In this document: piece after piece, positions 54,277-64,000 of the stretch
How positions within the stretch are numbered: position 1 is the stretch's first letter
How the letters are laid out: every line of letters begins with the position of its first letter
Assembly: GCF_003573695.1 (NCBI RefSeq)
Contig: NC_039358.1
Span: forward strand, 156,354,920-156,418,919
Origin: Papaver somniferum
Lineage: Eukaryota; Streptophyta; Magnoliopsida; Ranunculales; Papaveraceae
Direction: 5' to 3'
DNA: 64,000 bases
The notes under the pieces: model-generated
What the model was told of the DNA's origin: nothing
Seen by the model: the letters and a program-made list of their open reading frames with translations, nothing else
Databases searched by the model: none
Position numbers and translations under genes: made by a program

Positions 54277-55173
54277 GTTCTCTCGACAGATAATACCTAG
54301 GGATAGGAAATTATAGTACACCCCTAGGCTTATCGGAAGTCGGATATAAACCAAACAGAATCAGCCTCATCCATTTGCGATAGGGTTAAGAGGTAAATTC
54401 TGATAACTTATCCGGTTCCGAAATCCAAAATCCAAAAATTCGGATTAAATCCTATAAGATGTCGGATATTCGGAAATGTATCTAGGATTTCGGAAGTATA
54501 TTGACAACCCTAGTTCCACCCATTAAGTCGCCAATTACAATTTAACGGTTTCTCATTGTTCTGGCTTCCATGAGTGTGGGCTATGTCTCTTCCATCAAAA
54601 GAATAGTGATTCCTAAATTTTGTGTTGTAGTCGTGGATTCTATGCATATAAAACCACTTATTATAAGTCCCCAACGTAGTCGTCCTATATACATTAATTT
54701 TAGGGAAAAAAACGGTTTAGTCCAAAAACGCGTTAAAAAGTACGGATTAGTCCATCCCGAGTTAACTAGGTACAATTTAGTCCAAAAATATGAAAAATAC
54801 ACATATAACCTTCTGTTTACAGTTTAGTCTAAATATTTACAGTTTAGTCCAAAGTGACTCATGATGATGTCATCAATTTTAAATAATATAAAATAATTAA
54901 AAAACAATTTATCTTTTGAACCGTTTGTCCAAAATTCGCAAATTTTATATATTCGGAAAGCTCTTTTCGAGAGCTACAAAAAGAGTACCCATATTACTAT
55001 ATAATTCTTAATTTTTAAAAATCATAGTTTACACCGGTGTACAAACATGTATCATCTACAAAAATCTAGAAAATCCAAAGATAAGATAAGGTGCATCAGT
55101 TTGTACACCACATACAACTTGAATCGTCCACCGAAGCACCGCCAACACTATCCATATTAAATAAACATGGCAT
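54277..55173. other. AT-rich sequence with repeated TTTAGTCCAAA words
   Basis: No gene. Between 54710 and 54862 the word TTAGTCCAAA or TTAGTCTAAA recurs about five times. Shares no terminal inverted repeat with a nearby partner that I could find. Confidence 0.5.
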
Positions 55174-55258
55174 GGAAACTCAAATGGATTTGAACCATCA
55201 ACCTCCGCAATCCTTATGATAGGATTGGGCGCTCTACCATTTTGAGCTTATGAGTCCC
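55174..55258 (-). tRNA. tRNA-like sequence, probably a pseudogene
   Basis: Minus strand 85 bases: GGGACTC can pair with GAGTTTC (with G-T pairs), D stem GCTC/GAGC around AAAATGGTA, anticodon stem CAATCC/GGATTG, T stem GATGG/CCATT with loop TTCAAAT. The anticodon loop (TATCATAA) has eight bases, an extra base sits before the D arm and the variable region is long, so no anticodon can be assigned with confidence. Likely a decayed tRNA or tRNA-derived SINE head. Confidence 0.5.
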
Positions 55259-55263
55259 TGAAG

Positions 55264-55440
55264 ATAAACAATAATGTGCACAGTAACAATCAATATGTGA
55301 ACAACTATGCATATGTTGTGTACCCAAAACATGCGTACCGAGGACATTAACTATCAACATATGTACAACTCTGTGCACATTAAAAGTACACATGTGTATC
55401 ACCGTGTGGACATTAACGATCACCAACAACTAGTACAATA
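55264..55440. repeat. GTGCACATTAAC minisatellite relics, block 1
   Basis: Degenerate units containing TATGTACAACTCTGTGCACATTAA and similar words; related to the cleaner block at 57884-58030. Confidence 0.6.
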
Positions 55441-56039
55441 TAATAATGTTCATATGATTTTGCTAGATATCATGTGAAAAAAAAGTAAAATAAGCTTCCA
55501 CAAATAACAAAGGTGTTTTGTCCCAAAATAAACCTTTTGCAGACATTGCTAGCCCACCAAAGTCTAATAATCTTACTACTCGAGGCACTCAGTAGTCCTA
55601 ATAGAGTGCTTAGTTGAACCATATTAGTCATAACAAAAAATAAAGAGCTTACTGGAATCAGATTCAATGGCTATTATTGATCCTAAAGGGAGAAAACAAA
55701 CTAAAGTCCAGAAAAACCTAATCTAATCTAAACCATAATAGTCATAGCAAAAAATAAAGTCAAATAAAGATACAAATCAACTAAATTATCAAGTAAGAAA
55801 GACTTTGATACCTCATTAAAATCCAAAACATATCCATTGTTCTTCTCCACTTTCATAAGCTTCCTCGAAAATTCCCTAAACACATAGCAAGCATGCTATT
55901 AAAATCATCTCATGATATCGAAAAATAACAACTTAGGGTTCATAAAGAATTAGTTTTTATTTATATTTTTGAGAGAGCACAATGTTATACATACCTACAA
56001 AAATCTAACATCCATACACACAAAATAGATCATATATTA
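55441..56039. other. AT-rich sequence without gene
   Basis: Short frames only. Nothing recognised. Confidence 0.5.
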
Positions 56040-56790
56040 TTGAGATAGCACATTAGTGTACAAGTATGTATACACCTAAAAAATCCAACGAATTCAACAT
56101 CCATATCCAAAACACCTAAAAAATCCAACTAATTCAACATCCATACCCAAAAAACAGGTCATATATATTATTCAGATTGTACAATGGTATATGATGGTTT
56201 ACACACCTACAAAAATACAACATACGTACCCACAGAAAAGGCCATAAAATCACGAGAGAGCATAATGGTGTACAATTATGTACACACTTACCAAAATCCA
56301 CATCTATACCCACAAAACATGCATATATTATTGAGATATCACAGTGTTGTACAACTATGCACACACTTATAAAAAAATCTAAAAAATCCAACACCCATAC
56401 CCACAAAACAAGTCACATATATTATTGAGATTGTACGATGGTGTACAACTATGTACACACCTACAAAACCCAACAAATCCAACATACATACCCCAAAAAA
56501 AGACCATAAAATAATACAATGAAGTACAACTATGTACACACTTACAAAAATCCATCATATATACCTAAAACATGCATATATTATCGAGATAGCACAATGG
56601 TGTACAACTATGTACACATCTATAGAAAATCCAACACCTTTACACATTAGTGATTTCCCTAATTTTTGGTTTGTACGCATAAAATATAGTTCTGCAAGTG
56701 TAGAACTATGTACACCTAAATAATCAACATGTGGACAACTATATACACCTAAATAACATGACATGTTTACAACTATGTAATCCCTAAAGT
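56040..56790. repeat. TGTACAACTATGTACACAC minisatellite, about eight units
   Basis: Units of about 75-100 bp with core GTGTACAACTATGTACACAC near 56055, 56190, 56270, 56344, 56441, 56523, 56602 and relics to 56780. Between cores: AAATCCAACA, CCATACCCACAAAAC and TATATTATTGAGAT. Core is palindromic (GTGTACA... TGTACAC). Confidence 0.8.
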
Positions 56791-57348
56791 TCTTTATGGT
56801 GCTTAAATTCACAGTTCTTTATGGTGCTTAAATTACGGAATCCTTGGAAATGCAAAATTATGTCACCTTATCACTCGAAGTGTGTCTTGCTCTTACCTAT
56901 GAATGTGTGTTTTATGGCTTCAGTGCGACTTCTGACTTATGACAGTAAGTGTAGCTCCTGAGCAGAGCAGAGGAGATGGAGAAAAAGATATCTATGATGC
57001 CAAATAGGAAAGTTTAAATTGGTTATATGTTGCATACCCTAGCAATTCTGCTAAGAAGCCTATGACTGCAACTGCATACTCACTATGTGCTTATTAACAA
57101 AATTTCATGGAACTGAACTTAGAGATATAGCTAGCACTGCAGCCCAGAAAGATTGGTGAATATTTAAACTCAACAAGTGTCTTAAGAAATTGAAGCTAGT
57201 ATAAAATATGTTTATGAGTATACAAAATTAGTGTTTAAAATTTGGAGTAGTTTGTGACGCTATCATGTAACTAGTGAAGTACAACACTGCAAAATCTCTA
57301 AAGCAAAAAACAAATATAAAATGACAATGAGAAGTTAAAGGTATACAC
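56791..57348. other. Sequence without recognised gene
   Basis: No long frame. May be introns or flank of the exon-like segments at 57349-58360. Confidence 0.4.
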
Positions 57349-57574
57349 CTGATTTGCACCAGCTGTGACCATCATTAAAGATTTGTATAGTTTAATTTCT
57401 TCTTGTAACTGCAGAGAAAAGGAGAAAACAATTGTAAAAAAGAAACTATATTTTCATATGGAAGGATATAGTAGCTCAAATTCTTGCAATGGGACATCAC
57501 CAAATAGATGAAACCATCGTTTCTATTACATTTTCTTTGTTTTCTGTAGCCTACCTTAAAAAAGCTAGCAGCCA

Positions 57575-57732
57575 GGGATCATATCAACTTCATCTTGTTT
57601 ACGTCATTTCATCATTCTCAAGTTTTTGAGCTAAGGGAATTTATATGAAAAGAGGGATCATATTAACTTCATCTTGTTTACGTCATTTCATCATTCTCAA
57701 GTTTTTGAGACAAGATAATTTATATGAAAAAT
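57575..57732. repeat. 79-bp tandem duplication
   Basis: Two copies starting at 57575 and 57654, sharing CATCTTGTTTACGTCATTTC and ATCATTCTCAAGTTTTTGAG with a few differences. Recent local duplication. Confidence 0.85.
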
Positions 57733-57883
57733 ATGTCATAACATTTATGTTCTTCTGTAGTTAGTGTCAGTGACTTGAAGACCGCCCAATGTGATAACAG
57801 AGGCAAAAAAAATGGTTAACTATGGGCAGTGTAACTATTGTCATAGATAATTTGTTTACTCGAGAAGTGCACATTAACTCAGT

Positions 57884-58030
57884 AACAACCAACAGGTGTA
57901 CAATTATGTGCACATTAACGGTCCACATGTGTACAACTATTTGCACATTAACGACCAACAGGTGTACAACTATGTACACATTAAAAATAAACATGTGTAT
58001 AATTATGTACACATTAAGAAAATCAACACT
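57884..58030. repeat. GTGTACAACTATGTGCACATTAA minisatellite, block 2
   Basis: Four units of about 36 bp, each with GTGTACAA/TTAT, then TGCACATTAA or TACACATTAA, then CAACAGG or AACATG. Same core as 56040-56790 and 55264-55440 but shorter units. It keeps a long frame open by chance. Confidence 0.8.
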
Positions 58031-58360
58031 AGTAGAAGTCCATATCATCAAAGTTTTCGTATTCTTTGTCCATCACCTCAATCAATACATTTCAAATGCG
58101 AAAATTAAGAAAAGCATCATCAGAGTTGATTCCAACACCTTACCTAGTTCCATTGGACCAAGTTTCACGCAACCCTCCTCAACATACGACTTTAGCTCGG
58201 TCTTTAAATTGACATCAGACTGCAAAGGTGTGAAACAACTCACATATCAGCAACTGCGCAACAGAAAATCAGAACTTGGAGTACTAAACCGTAGTCTACT
58301 TACCCTCATTACAGCAGATGTGAACATAGTCTACTTACCCTCATGGAAGGAAAATATTTG

Positions 58361-61352
58361 CTGCAGAGACTCACTAATTTTACTTATATGGGAAGTCTAA
58401 AGCAAAATAATTGTATAATAAAAACATCCATGGTGAAAAAACTGCCAACAACTAAAAAGAATCCATGATCTATTTGATGAACAAAGGTTATTTGTTTCAT
58501 CATATATGCTAATAGAAGAAATTGTAAAAGCAAATAGATACTTAAAAAGTCATAAGACCAAATGTTCAAATCTCGCACTGTTATTAATAGGAGGTCTAAC
58601 CTTTAGAAATTCTTAATCGCTCCCATCCTTAGCTCCCATCCACATTTAACAAAGACCAGATAACCAAAACTTGCACCACAAAGCACAAAACCACATTAAC
58701 CAAAGTACTAAAACATTTCCAAGATTTGTTAAAATTACAAGTTTGATCATATGGAAGTATGCATTTCCCGGCCACATGCAATCTATAAAATCCATTTTTC
58801 TAAGAAATATACACTACTCACCTATTCTAAGTAATGCACTATAAAGAGGTCGTCACTAAAAGCATGGTCAAAACCACTAGACATAAATTCTAAATAGCTT
58901 CTTTACCACAAATAGATGCAAAAAAAGAAAAAGAAAAAAATCAAGTGCATGCTTCAACTTAATTCACCAAATCATTATGTAATCCAAGCTTAAATAATAA
59001 AGATGGTTTTACTTTTCTGCTCAATCAATTCGTATACCATTTTTCTGATTCTTCAAAAAGAGATATCATCATTTTAGGTTACACACATTCTCCCTACAAC
59101 AATAAATTGAAATTAATTGCAGTCATGTCAGATACTAAATCAAAAAGAGACATCATCGTTTTAAACAAAATTAATTTAGCAAAAAAAGGTTTAGACATCA
59201 TCTGATTTCTTATCATTAGGCGAATAAAAACTCTAACTGAAATCAGAGTAAATAGATTTTTCAACCCGTAAAAAAAATTCTAAAATCGATTGGCGATCAA
59301 TTTATATGATTACTTATCTTTAAAATCGCTTTTGATGATGAAATCTTCAAAATAGTTTGCTGAAATTCATCGATTTCCTCTCAATTTCAAGTTAATCTTC
59401 AAGAAAAGAAACTGATGACGACGATTTTGGATTTTCAAGATCAATCGAGTGTTTGTTTGATAATCATATTTAGGTAGAAGATTGAATTTTCATTGGAACG
59501 ATTAGATTGGGTTTTCTGATTTTTTTTTTCTTCGTTCGAGGAGCAGTTTCCACGAATTAAAAATGAAGAAACATGCTTTTTAGGATCAATCGAGGGTTTG
59601 TTTTAGTTGATGGGTATTTTTGCCATGAAAAAAAAACAGTTTTGGACCGAATCGTTTATAAAAGGACCAACTCGTATTAAATTTGGTAAATTTGGATCTC
59701 CTAGAACCAGGCTTGAGAGAGCTGGACTAAAGAGTCTAAAGCCCAACAAAAAAGAAATTAAACGTCAATTTCTACTTAATTTTAATCCATTGCGACCTCG
59801 GGAGTACATACTCGGTTGATATTATTTGTTGTACCGCACCCATTAGAGTATGGATTTAGGATCTGCGGAATGTCTAGAAGGTGTGGGGGTAGTACCTTTC
59901 CGTCCTAGGTAAATACTTGTTTTGACTGCAGTGCGATCTTCACAATCTTTGTCAATTTTTGTGGTTTTCTTCGGTAGATAAGCTCAATCCCAGTGAGCTA
60001 CAATTACCAAAAGAGAAAACAAATTAATGTGGCAATGTAAGTAGGGAATGTTGTCTGTATGAGTCGGGGGTTTGTGGTTGAATGGTTGAGTGGATGGATT
60101 CTAGAGTGGGAAAGTTTTGGGTTAGTCTATAATTCTTTGAGGGGGAGATGCCAAGCTACAATGAATATTTGGCATTTTAGCAGAATGTGTATTGCGTTAT
60201 CTGGAGCTGCATTGTAATTTTTGCAGATATTGGTCTCAGAATGACGGATTCAGTGTAGGATGGTGAGGGTGAGTAAGCCTTCAATTAGTGTTTCCACAAG
60301 AAAATATGTATTATTGGTGGACATGGTAATGTCCAAAGAAAAATGATAGGTGGTAGGAGATTTGGTTGTGTTTGGAAAATGTCTCGTATCGGGCATTTGT
60401 ATCCTAAATGGGTGGCTTATTTTCCAGATTATTTTGTTTGCTCAAATGATTTCATATGGTTGATCAACTCGATATGTGGATGTTCATAATATAGGATGTT
60501 GTTAAAGGACAAAGGTGGGTCAAATTCTCCTGGATCCATGTGAGGATAACTGGATCAAGATTCTCAGCACTTTTTTGGCAAGGTTAGCATTGGTTTGTGT
60601 CTAGAGTAAGAAGTTGAGGAGTCTAATTTGCGTCGACATGCATTGTCATCCCATTATAATTTTGTGGAGGATATGTTGTTCGACGGTAGAAACAAGGAAA
60701 ACTAACTTTTTCGGGTTTTTCCATAAGCTTGCTCAAATGGAATTCGGTTGGTCATGGATGACCCATGGTCTTTTCATTAGTACGGTTTTATTATGGTTTG
60801 CCTTTTGTCTGATGTCAAGCCCTCTCCAAGTTTCGGGTTTGGTCAAATTATCCCATCCCATGGGATAAAGTTTTGTAACAAAGCTATCATGCCCCAGTAA
60901 AAATTCTTGGTAATCTAATTTATCTTGTCCAACCTTTGGCTTTTCGCGTAATACACTGAATGCGGGATGTAAACATATGCACCGATGATAACCCCTGATT
61001 GGAATGAACATTAAGATAAATCAGTCGTATTAGATCGAATGCTCGGCTGAACCGATATACCTTGGTATATCAACTATGTTTTCATATTTTAGATGCCAAA
61101 ACAAATTCTTGATTTAGCATACCAAAGTTAGCTTCGGTTTGGAATAGATTAGATAGTAGATTTTTAGGATTTTCTAAGTTACTCAAGAAATTAAAGAATC
61201 AAAGATCACATGAAAACATCAATTCGAATAACTTTATCGAAGTAAGGAACAGACACCGGTCTTTCCTTTTAACGGATTTCTTTCTATCTGTCTATTTATT
61301 ATAATAAAAGTCCAGGACTTGTAGATCATCGTATTCAAAGATCATATCACAT
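58361..61352. other. AT-rich sequence without recognised gene
   Basis: About 3 kb. A-rich runs, short frames (longest plus 84 codons at 60614-60868) and no domain found. 59600-59820 has GGACCAA/TTTGGACC words. Could be host intergenic DNA or an old unrecognised element. Confidence 0.45.
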
Positions 61353-63290
61353 TGTTGATGGTGGTTTTTAATTCAAGGCTAAAATTGTAAAACCCGTATT
61401 TAATGCGCTGCTACCTTGCAAGGGGTAAAGTCATTTAAGAAGTGATGAGTCCAAAAAACCTCTTTGCTCGATTGAGCAATTCAATATATATATATATGAA
61501 ATTCACACAGAATAGTGCGTAGCAATCCTGAATATTCTGTGAATTCTATTTTCTGCCAGCATTATTAATTAATGCATGACTTGTCTAGTATTTACATATG
61601 CTATGTTCCCATGCGAACTCTCATTATTAACATGACATGACGATTAAATGTTCACTCTCAGCAGAGTAGCATGAGTCTCCCGAAGTGTCAGTATTGAGAC
61701 CTGCATGGAAGTACTCACATAGGCTGCATCACTCTCTGACAAAGAGAATTTCATATCGACGCGCTTTTAAGTTAGCTCGATCACGCTTAAATTCCTTAAG
61801 GAAAACCTAGACTGTTAATATCAGTCTCAGAAACGATCACGGCCACAAAATTTGGCTGCGTGTTTCAGCAAGCCTAGGCCACTCCTGAGAGAACTAGGCA
61901 ATCATCATATTGACCGTCGGTGGGCCCACTAATGCCTTAACCGGTCGAACTCCATTTAATACACTCCGGCACCACCAAACACCAACCCTAAACATGGGTG
62001 ATCGTGCTGTTGAAGAAGAGCTCAAACGAGCTAGGCCGTCCAAAACGGTCTCAGAAATATCACGACTGTCCAACTTCGCCAGCCTTGTTGGACGGCTTGG
62101 ATCTTCCTACAAACGATTAAGAAAGTGCCGGCATGTTCATTGGCGGCCCAGCTTTCCCCTTGGTCAATCGATTCGCCTATGGAAATCCTATAAGGTGCTC
62201 AACCGTTTGCCCAAACTTGAGAAAACACGTTGTGTTCAAAACCCTAATTTGGGTCGCGGCAGTTTACAACTGTCGCAAATCGATCATGTCCGTCCAACTT
62301 AGCTAGACTAATTAGACGGCTTAAATCGCGTTTTAGATGATCAAGGTGTGCACATGGGTCCACCACCGGCCCAATTTTATCCCCACTCGATCGACTTGCC
62401 CAAGGGAAGTTAATGGCACACCATACCGCTTGATGGAACTAAGGTGGATGTGGCTGTCTCAAAACCCTAATTGGGGTTTACGGCAACGCACTACTGTCGC
62501 AAATGGATCACAACCACCCATTTTCGCCGACCTAAACGAGCGGTATATATCTAATTTCGGGCGGTCCCAAAGATGTCAGTGTGATCACCAATGATCCACC
62601 TTTACACATGGCCGACCGGCCTGTTCAAACTAGGGCTCGATGCCTCGAAACGCACGCCCAAAGATGGGTTGGCCGCACGGCCTTTAAACCCTAAATTGCA
62701 TAAACAACAATATGTAACTGCCACAAATCATCTCGTTCATCCAACTTTGCTAGCCTTTTTGGATGATGTAGATTTATTTCCAGCAAACCAACAAAGTAGC
62801 ATGATGATCTCCGGCCACCTCTCTTTCACAGGGAGCGATCGACCAAGTGATGGCTCGTCCATGCGGCCTTCAAACGATCACCCAAGGATGGCCGACCATG
62901 ATACCTCTTTTAAGACGCCCAATCTGCGACTTATTCAATCGAGCTCTAAAACAACGATGCATCATACACATCGATTTTTTTGAGCTGCTTGCTCAAAAGC
63001 GATGCTTTACATGCATCGAACACATACGATATTTTATGAATATCGACTCTATAAATAACTTAGTTATTTTACCTAATAGCACCATATGTTATTCTTTGCG
63101 GAAAGTATTACGACTTGATCCACTTTCCCGAGACATCAAACATGTCACAAACTGGGGGACACTTACTGGGGTATTGGTCTGGCGGTTTACAGCGTGCGGC
63201 ATGCAACGCGCCCATTATGACAACATGCTAAGAAAGGACGGACGGTTGACAACGATGAGAAACAACTGAACTATTTTTTACCCTCAAACA
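61353..63290 (+). repeat. Element E 5' LTR (1938 bp)
   Basis: TGTTGATGGTGG to CTCAAACA. Similar in plan to B LTRs, including the segment with CTTACTGGGGTATTGGTCTG near 63160 that also occurs, inverted, at about 28980-29030 in B. ORFs inside are not genes. Confidence 0.85.
62068..62766 (+). repeat. Hairpin modules in element E LTR
   Basis: GTCCAAC (62068-62074) with GTTGGAC (62087-62093); CCGTCCAA (62290-62297) with TTAGACGG (62312-62319), one mismatch; TCATCCAA (62737-62744) with TTGGATGA (62759-62766). Loops share ACTT-GC-AGCCTT. The same module, reverse-complemented, is in the minus-strand B LTRs. A weaker copy lies near 62510-62540. Confidence 0.7.
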
Positions 63291-63292
63291 AC

Positions 63293-63310
63293 TGGCGACC
63301 ACAGTGGGAG
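63293..63310 (+). other. Primer-binding site of element E
   Basis: TGGCGACCACAGTGGGAG, two bases after the LTR end; identical to the site of element B. Confidence 0.75.
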
Positions 63311-63442
63311 ATTAATCTCTCGGTTACGAAATTGATCTCGATCTTCATTTCAATATTCCTCAATTTGGAGCGGGTAGATCTTAGGTCTAAACCCAGTCAT
63401 CAACCTTATTCCATTTTAATCACCGATCCCAATTTTCACTTC

Positions 63443-63993
63443 ATGATGTATCCTCGCCGATCAGATTCTCCGAAAGTCATGAACAATCGAAGCCCAATCA
63501 CCATGGAAGGCGTGGATAGAATGCTAGAGGATGTCCTTGTAAATCAAGCTGATATCACTAGAAGACAGAGCGAGACATTTTGTCTCCTAAATAACATGGC
63601 GATCCGATTACGGGAAAATTCGACAAACATTTACTCGGATAATACCATAAATGTTGAAGATGACACAAATAATGTTGAATCTTTATCTAAAATCCGTGCC
63701 TTTGCCAGCCAAGATGCAGATAGAACGCGTGGCCACATCAGACACGAGCAAAAAGGAGACGGACTGTAGAATCCAGCCAACGACGAAGAGCTGAAACAAT
63801 TTTGCAGGGGAAAGGACTCGTCAGGAATACCACAACACCAATTGGATAGGGGTAAGGAGTCGGCGTATTATGAGGCCTTGTTAGAAGATTTGTATCTCAA
63901 AACCCTTGCTGAAGTTCAGAAAGCTGTTCAACCCGCAACGACTGCTCAGGCTTCACCAAGCAGAACCGCCTGAAGAAGGGGAAATTAACCAAG
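63443..63993 (+). pseudogene. Element E gag N-terminus
   Basis: From ATG at 63443 (MYPRRSDSPK at the second ATG) the frame runs to a TAG at 63767-63769 and then continues in the same frame (NPANDEELKQFCRGKDSSG, EALLEDLYLKTLAEVQKA) to a TGA near 63991. An upstream extension to 63332 is open but lacks gag character. Coiled and charged, with no capsid core yet. This fits the N-terminal part of Tat-like gag; the rest lies outside. Confidence 0.6.
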
Positions 63994-64000
63994 GGTCCCA

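Larger units (their letters stand above)
57349..58360 (-). pseudogene. Exon-like segments of an unidentified gene
   Basis: Three minus-strand segments look like exons with good splice sites: 58339-58360 (CTGCAG | ... | GTAAGT), 58144-58219 (TTTGCAG, SDVNLKTELKSYVEEGC and VKLGPMEL, then GTAAGG) and 57349-57408 (CTGCAG, LQEEIKLYKSLMMVTAGANQ, then GTGTAT). The first two join in phase; the third does not follow in phase. The gene is not recognised, and the space between holds minisatellite and a tandem duplication, so it is probably a fragment. Confidence 0.35.
61353..64000 (+). mobile_element. Element E: Tat-like Ty3/gypsy, 5' end, cut by window edge
   Basis: 5' LTR 61353-63290, primer-binding site 63293-63310 and a gag start. 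Same LTR tips and primer site as element B but in plus orientation, which confirms the LTR polarity of the whole family. CACAT at 61348-61352 is the candidate target duplication; its partner is outside the window. Confidence 0.85.

Noticed and set aside
57822..58400. 192-codon frame on the plus strand
   Set aside because: Most of its length is the 36-bp minisatellite, which keeps the frame open; minus-strand exon-like segments with splice sites overlap the rest.
60614..61011. Overlapping frames of 84 and 92 codons on opposite strands
   Set aside because: No recognised motif, no splice context, and they overlap each other; treated as chance.
61910..62983. Several plus-strand frames of 85-130 codons
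   Set aside because: They lie inside the element E LTR, which is non-coding; similar LTRs in B do not keep these frames.

Overview
The window is nuclear DNA of a flowering plant, most likely a eudicot. The evidence is Athila-type and Tat-type Ty3/gypsy retrotransposons, a plant L1 LINE with a C-terminal RNase H, a plant mobile domain (PMD) gene with short GT-AG introns, and generally AT-rich, CpG-poor sequence. I cannot name the species. There are no bacterial-type genes, rRNA genes or CRISPR arrays. Nearly everything is a stack of nested transposable elements in different states of decay; several insertions are proved by perfect 5-bp target duplications.

Layout. 1-981: part of a long LTR on the minus strand whose outer edge interrupts a gag gene. 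982 to about 28,000: element D, an internally deleted plus-strand Tat-like element (gag, protease, integrase tail) carrying an antisense, intron-containing PMD gene (3534-18175) with its own promoter, then a polypurine tract and a 3' LTR from 19524. D was hit by a nearly complete Athila element (A, 4124-15060, TSD CTTCT, inside a PMD exon), by a 5'-truncated LINE (21077-25088) and by an Athila-type solo LTR (26066-27866). 28422-41493: element B (minus strand, TSD ATGAG), with C1 (36542-41427, TSD AGGAT) inside one LTR. 41665-54276: element F, a short non-autonomous Athila relative, carrying C2 (43449-46436, TSD CGGGT) and C3 (48124-53897, minus strand, TSD CCGAA). 54277-61352: AT-rich sequence without an intact gene, with minisatellites built on TGTACA/GTGCAC, a tRNA-like sequence and a few exon-like segments. 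61353-64000: 5' LTR, primer-binding site and decayed gag of element E.

The most unusual content is in the C family. C1 and C2 lack gag and pol and carry an ordered array of five tRNA-like modules: A-box-like sequence, B-box-like sequence 34-35 bases downstream as in real tRNAs, and a T-run after each. The array is conserved in two separate insertions. C3 has the same kind of LTRs but carries an integrase remnant plus an antisense, intron-containing coiled-coil gene, organised like the PMD cargo of D. Two other repeated structures look like selected RNA hairpins because their stems change in a compensatory way: one inside the long LTRs of B and E, and one just upstream of the polypurine tract of A and F.

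No element appears able to move by itself now: A has frameshifts and stops in gag, RT and integrase, and the others lack most of pol. Exon boundaries, identities and alignments were judged by eye.
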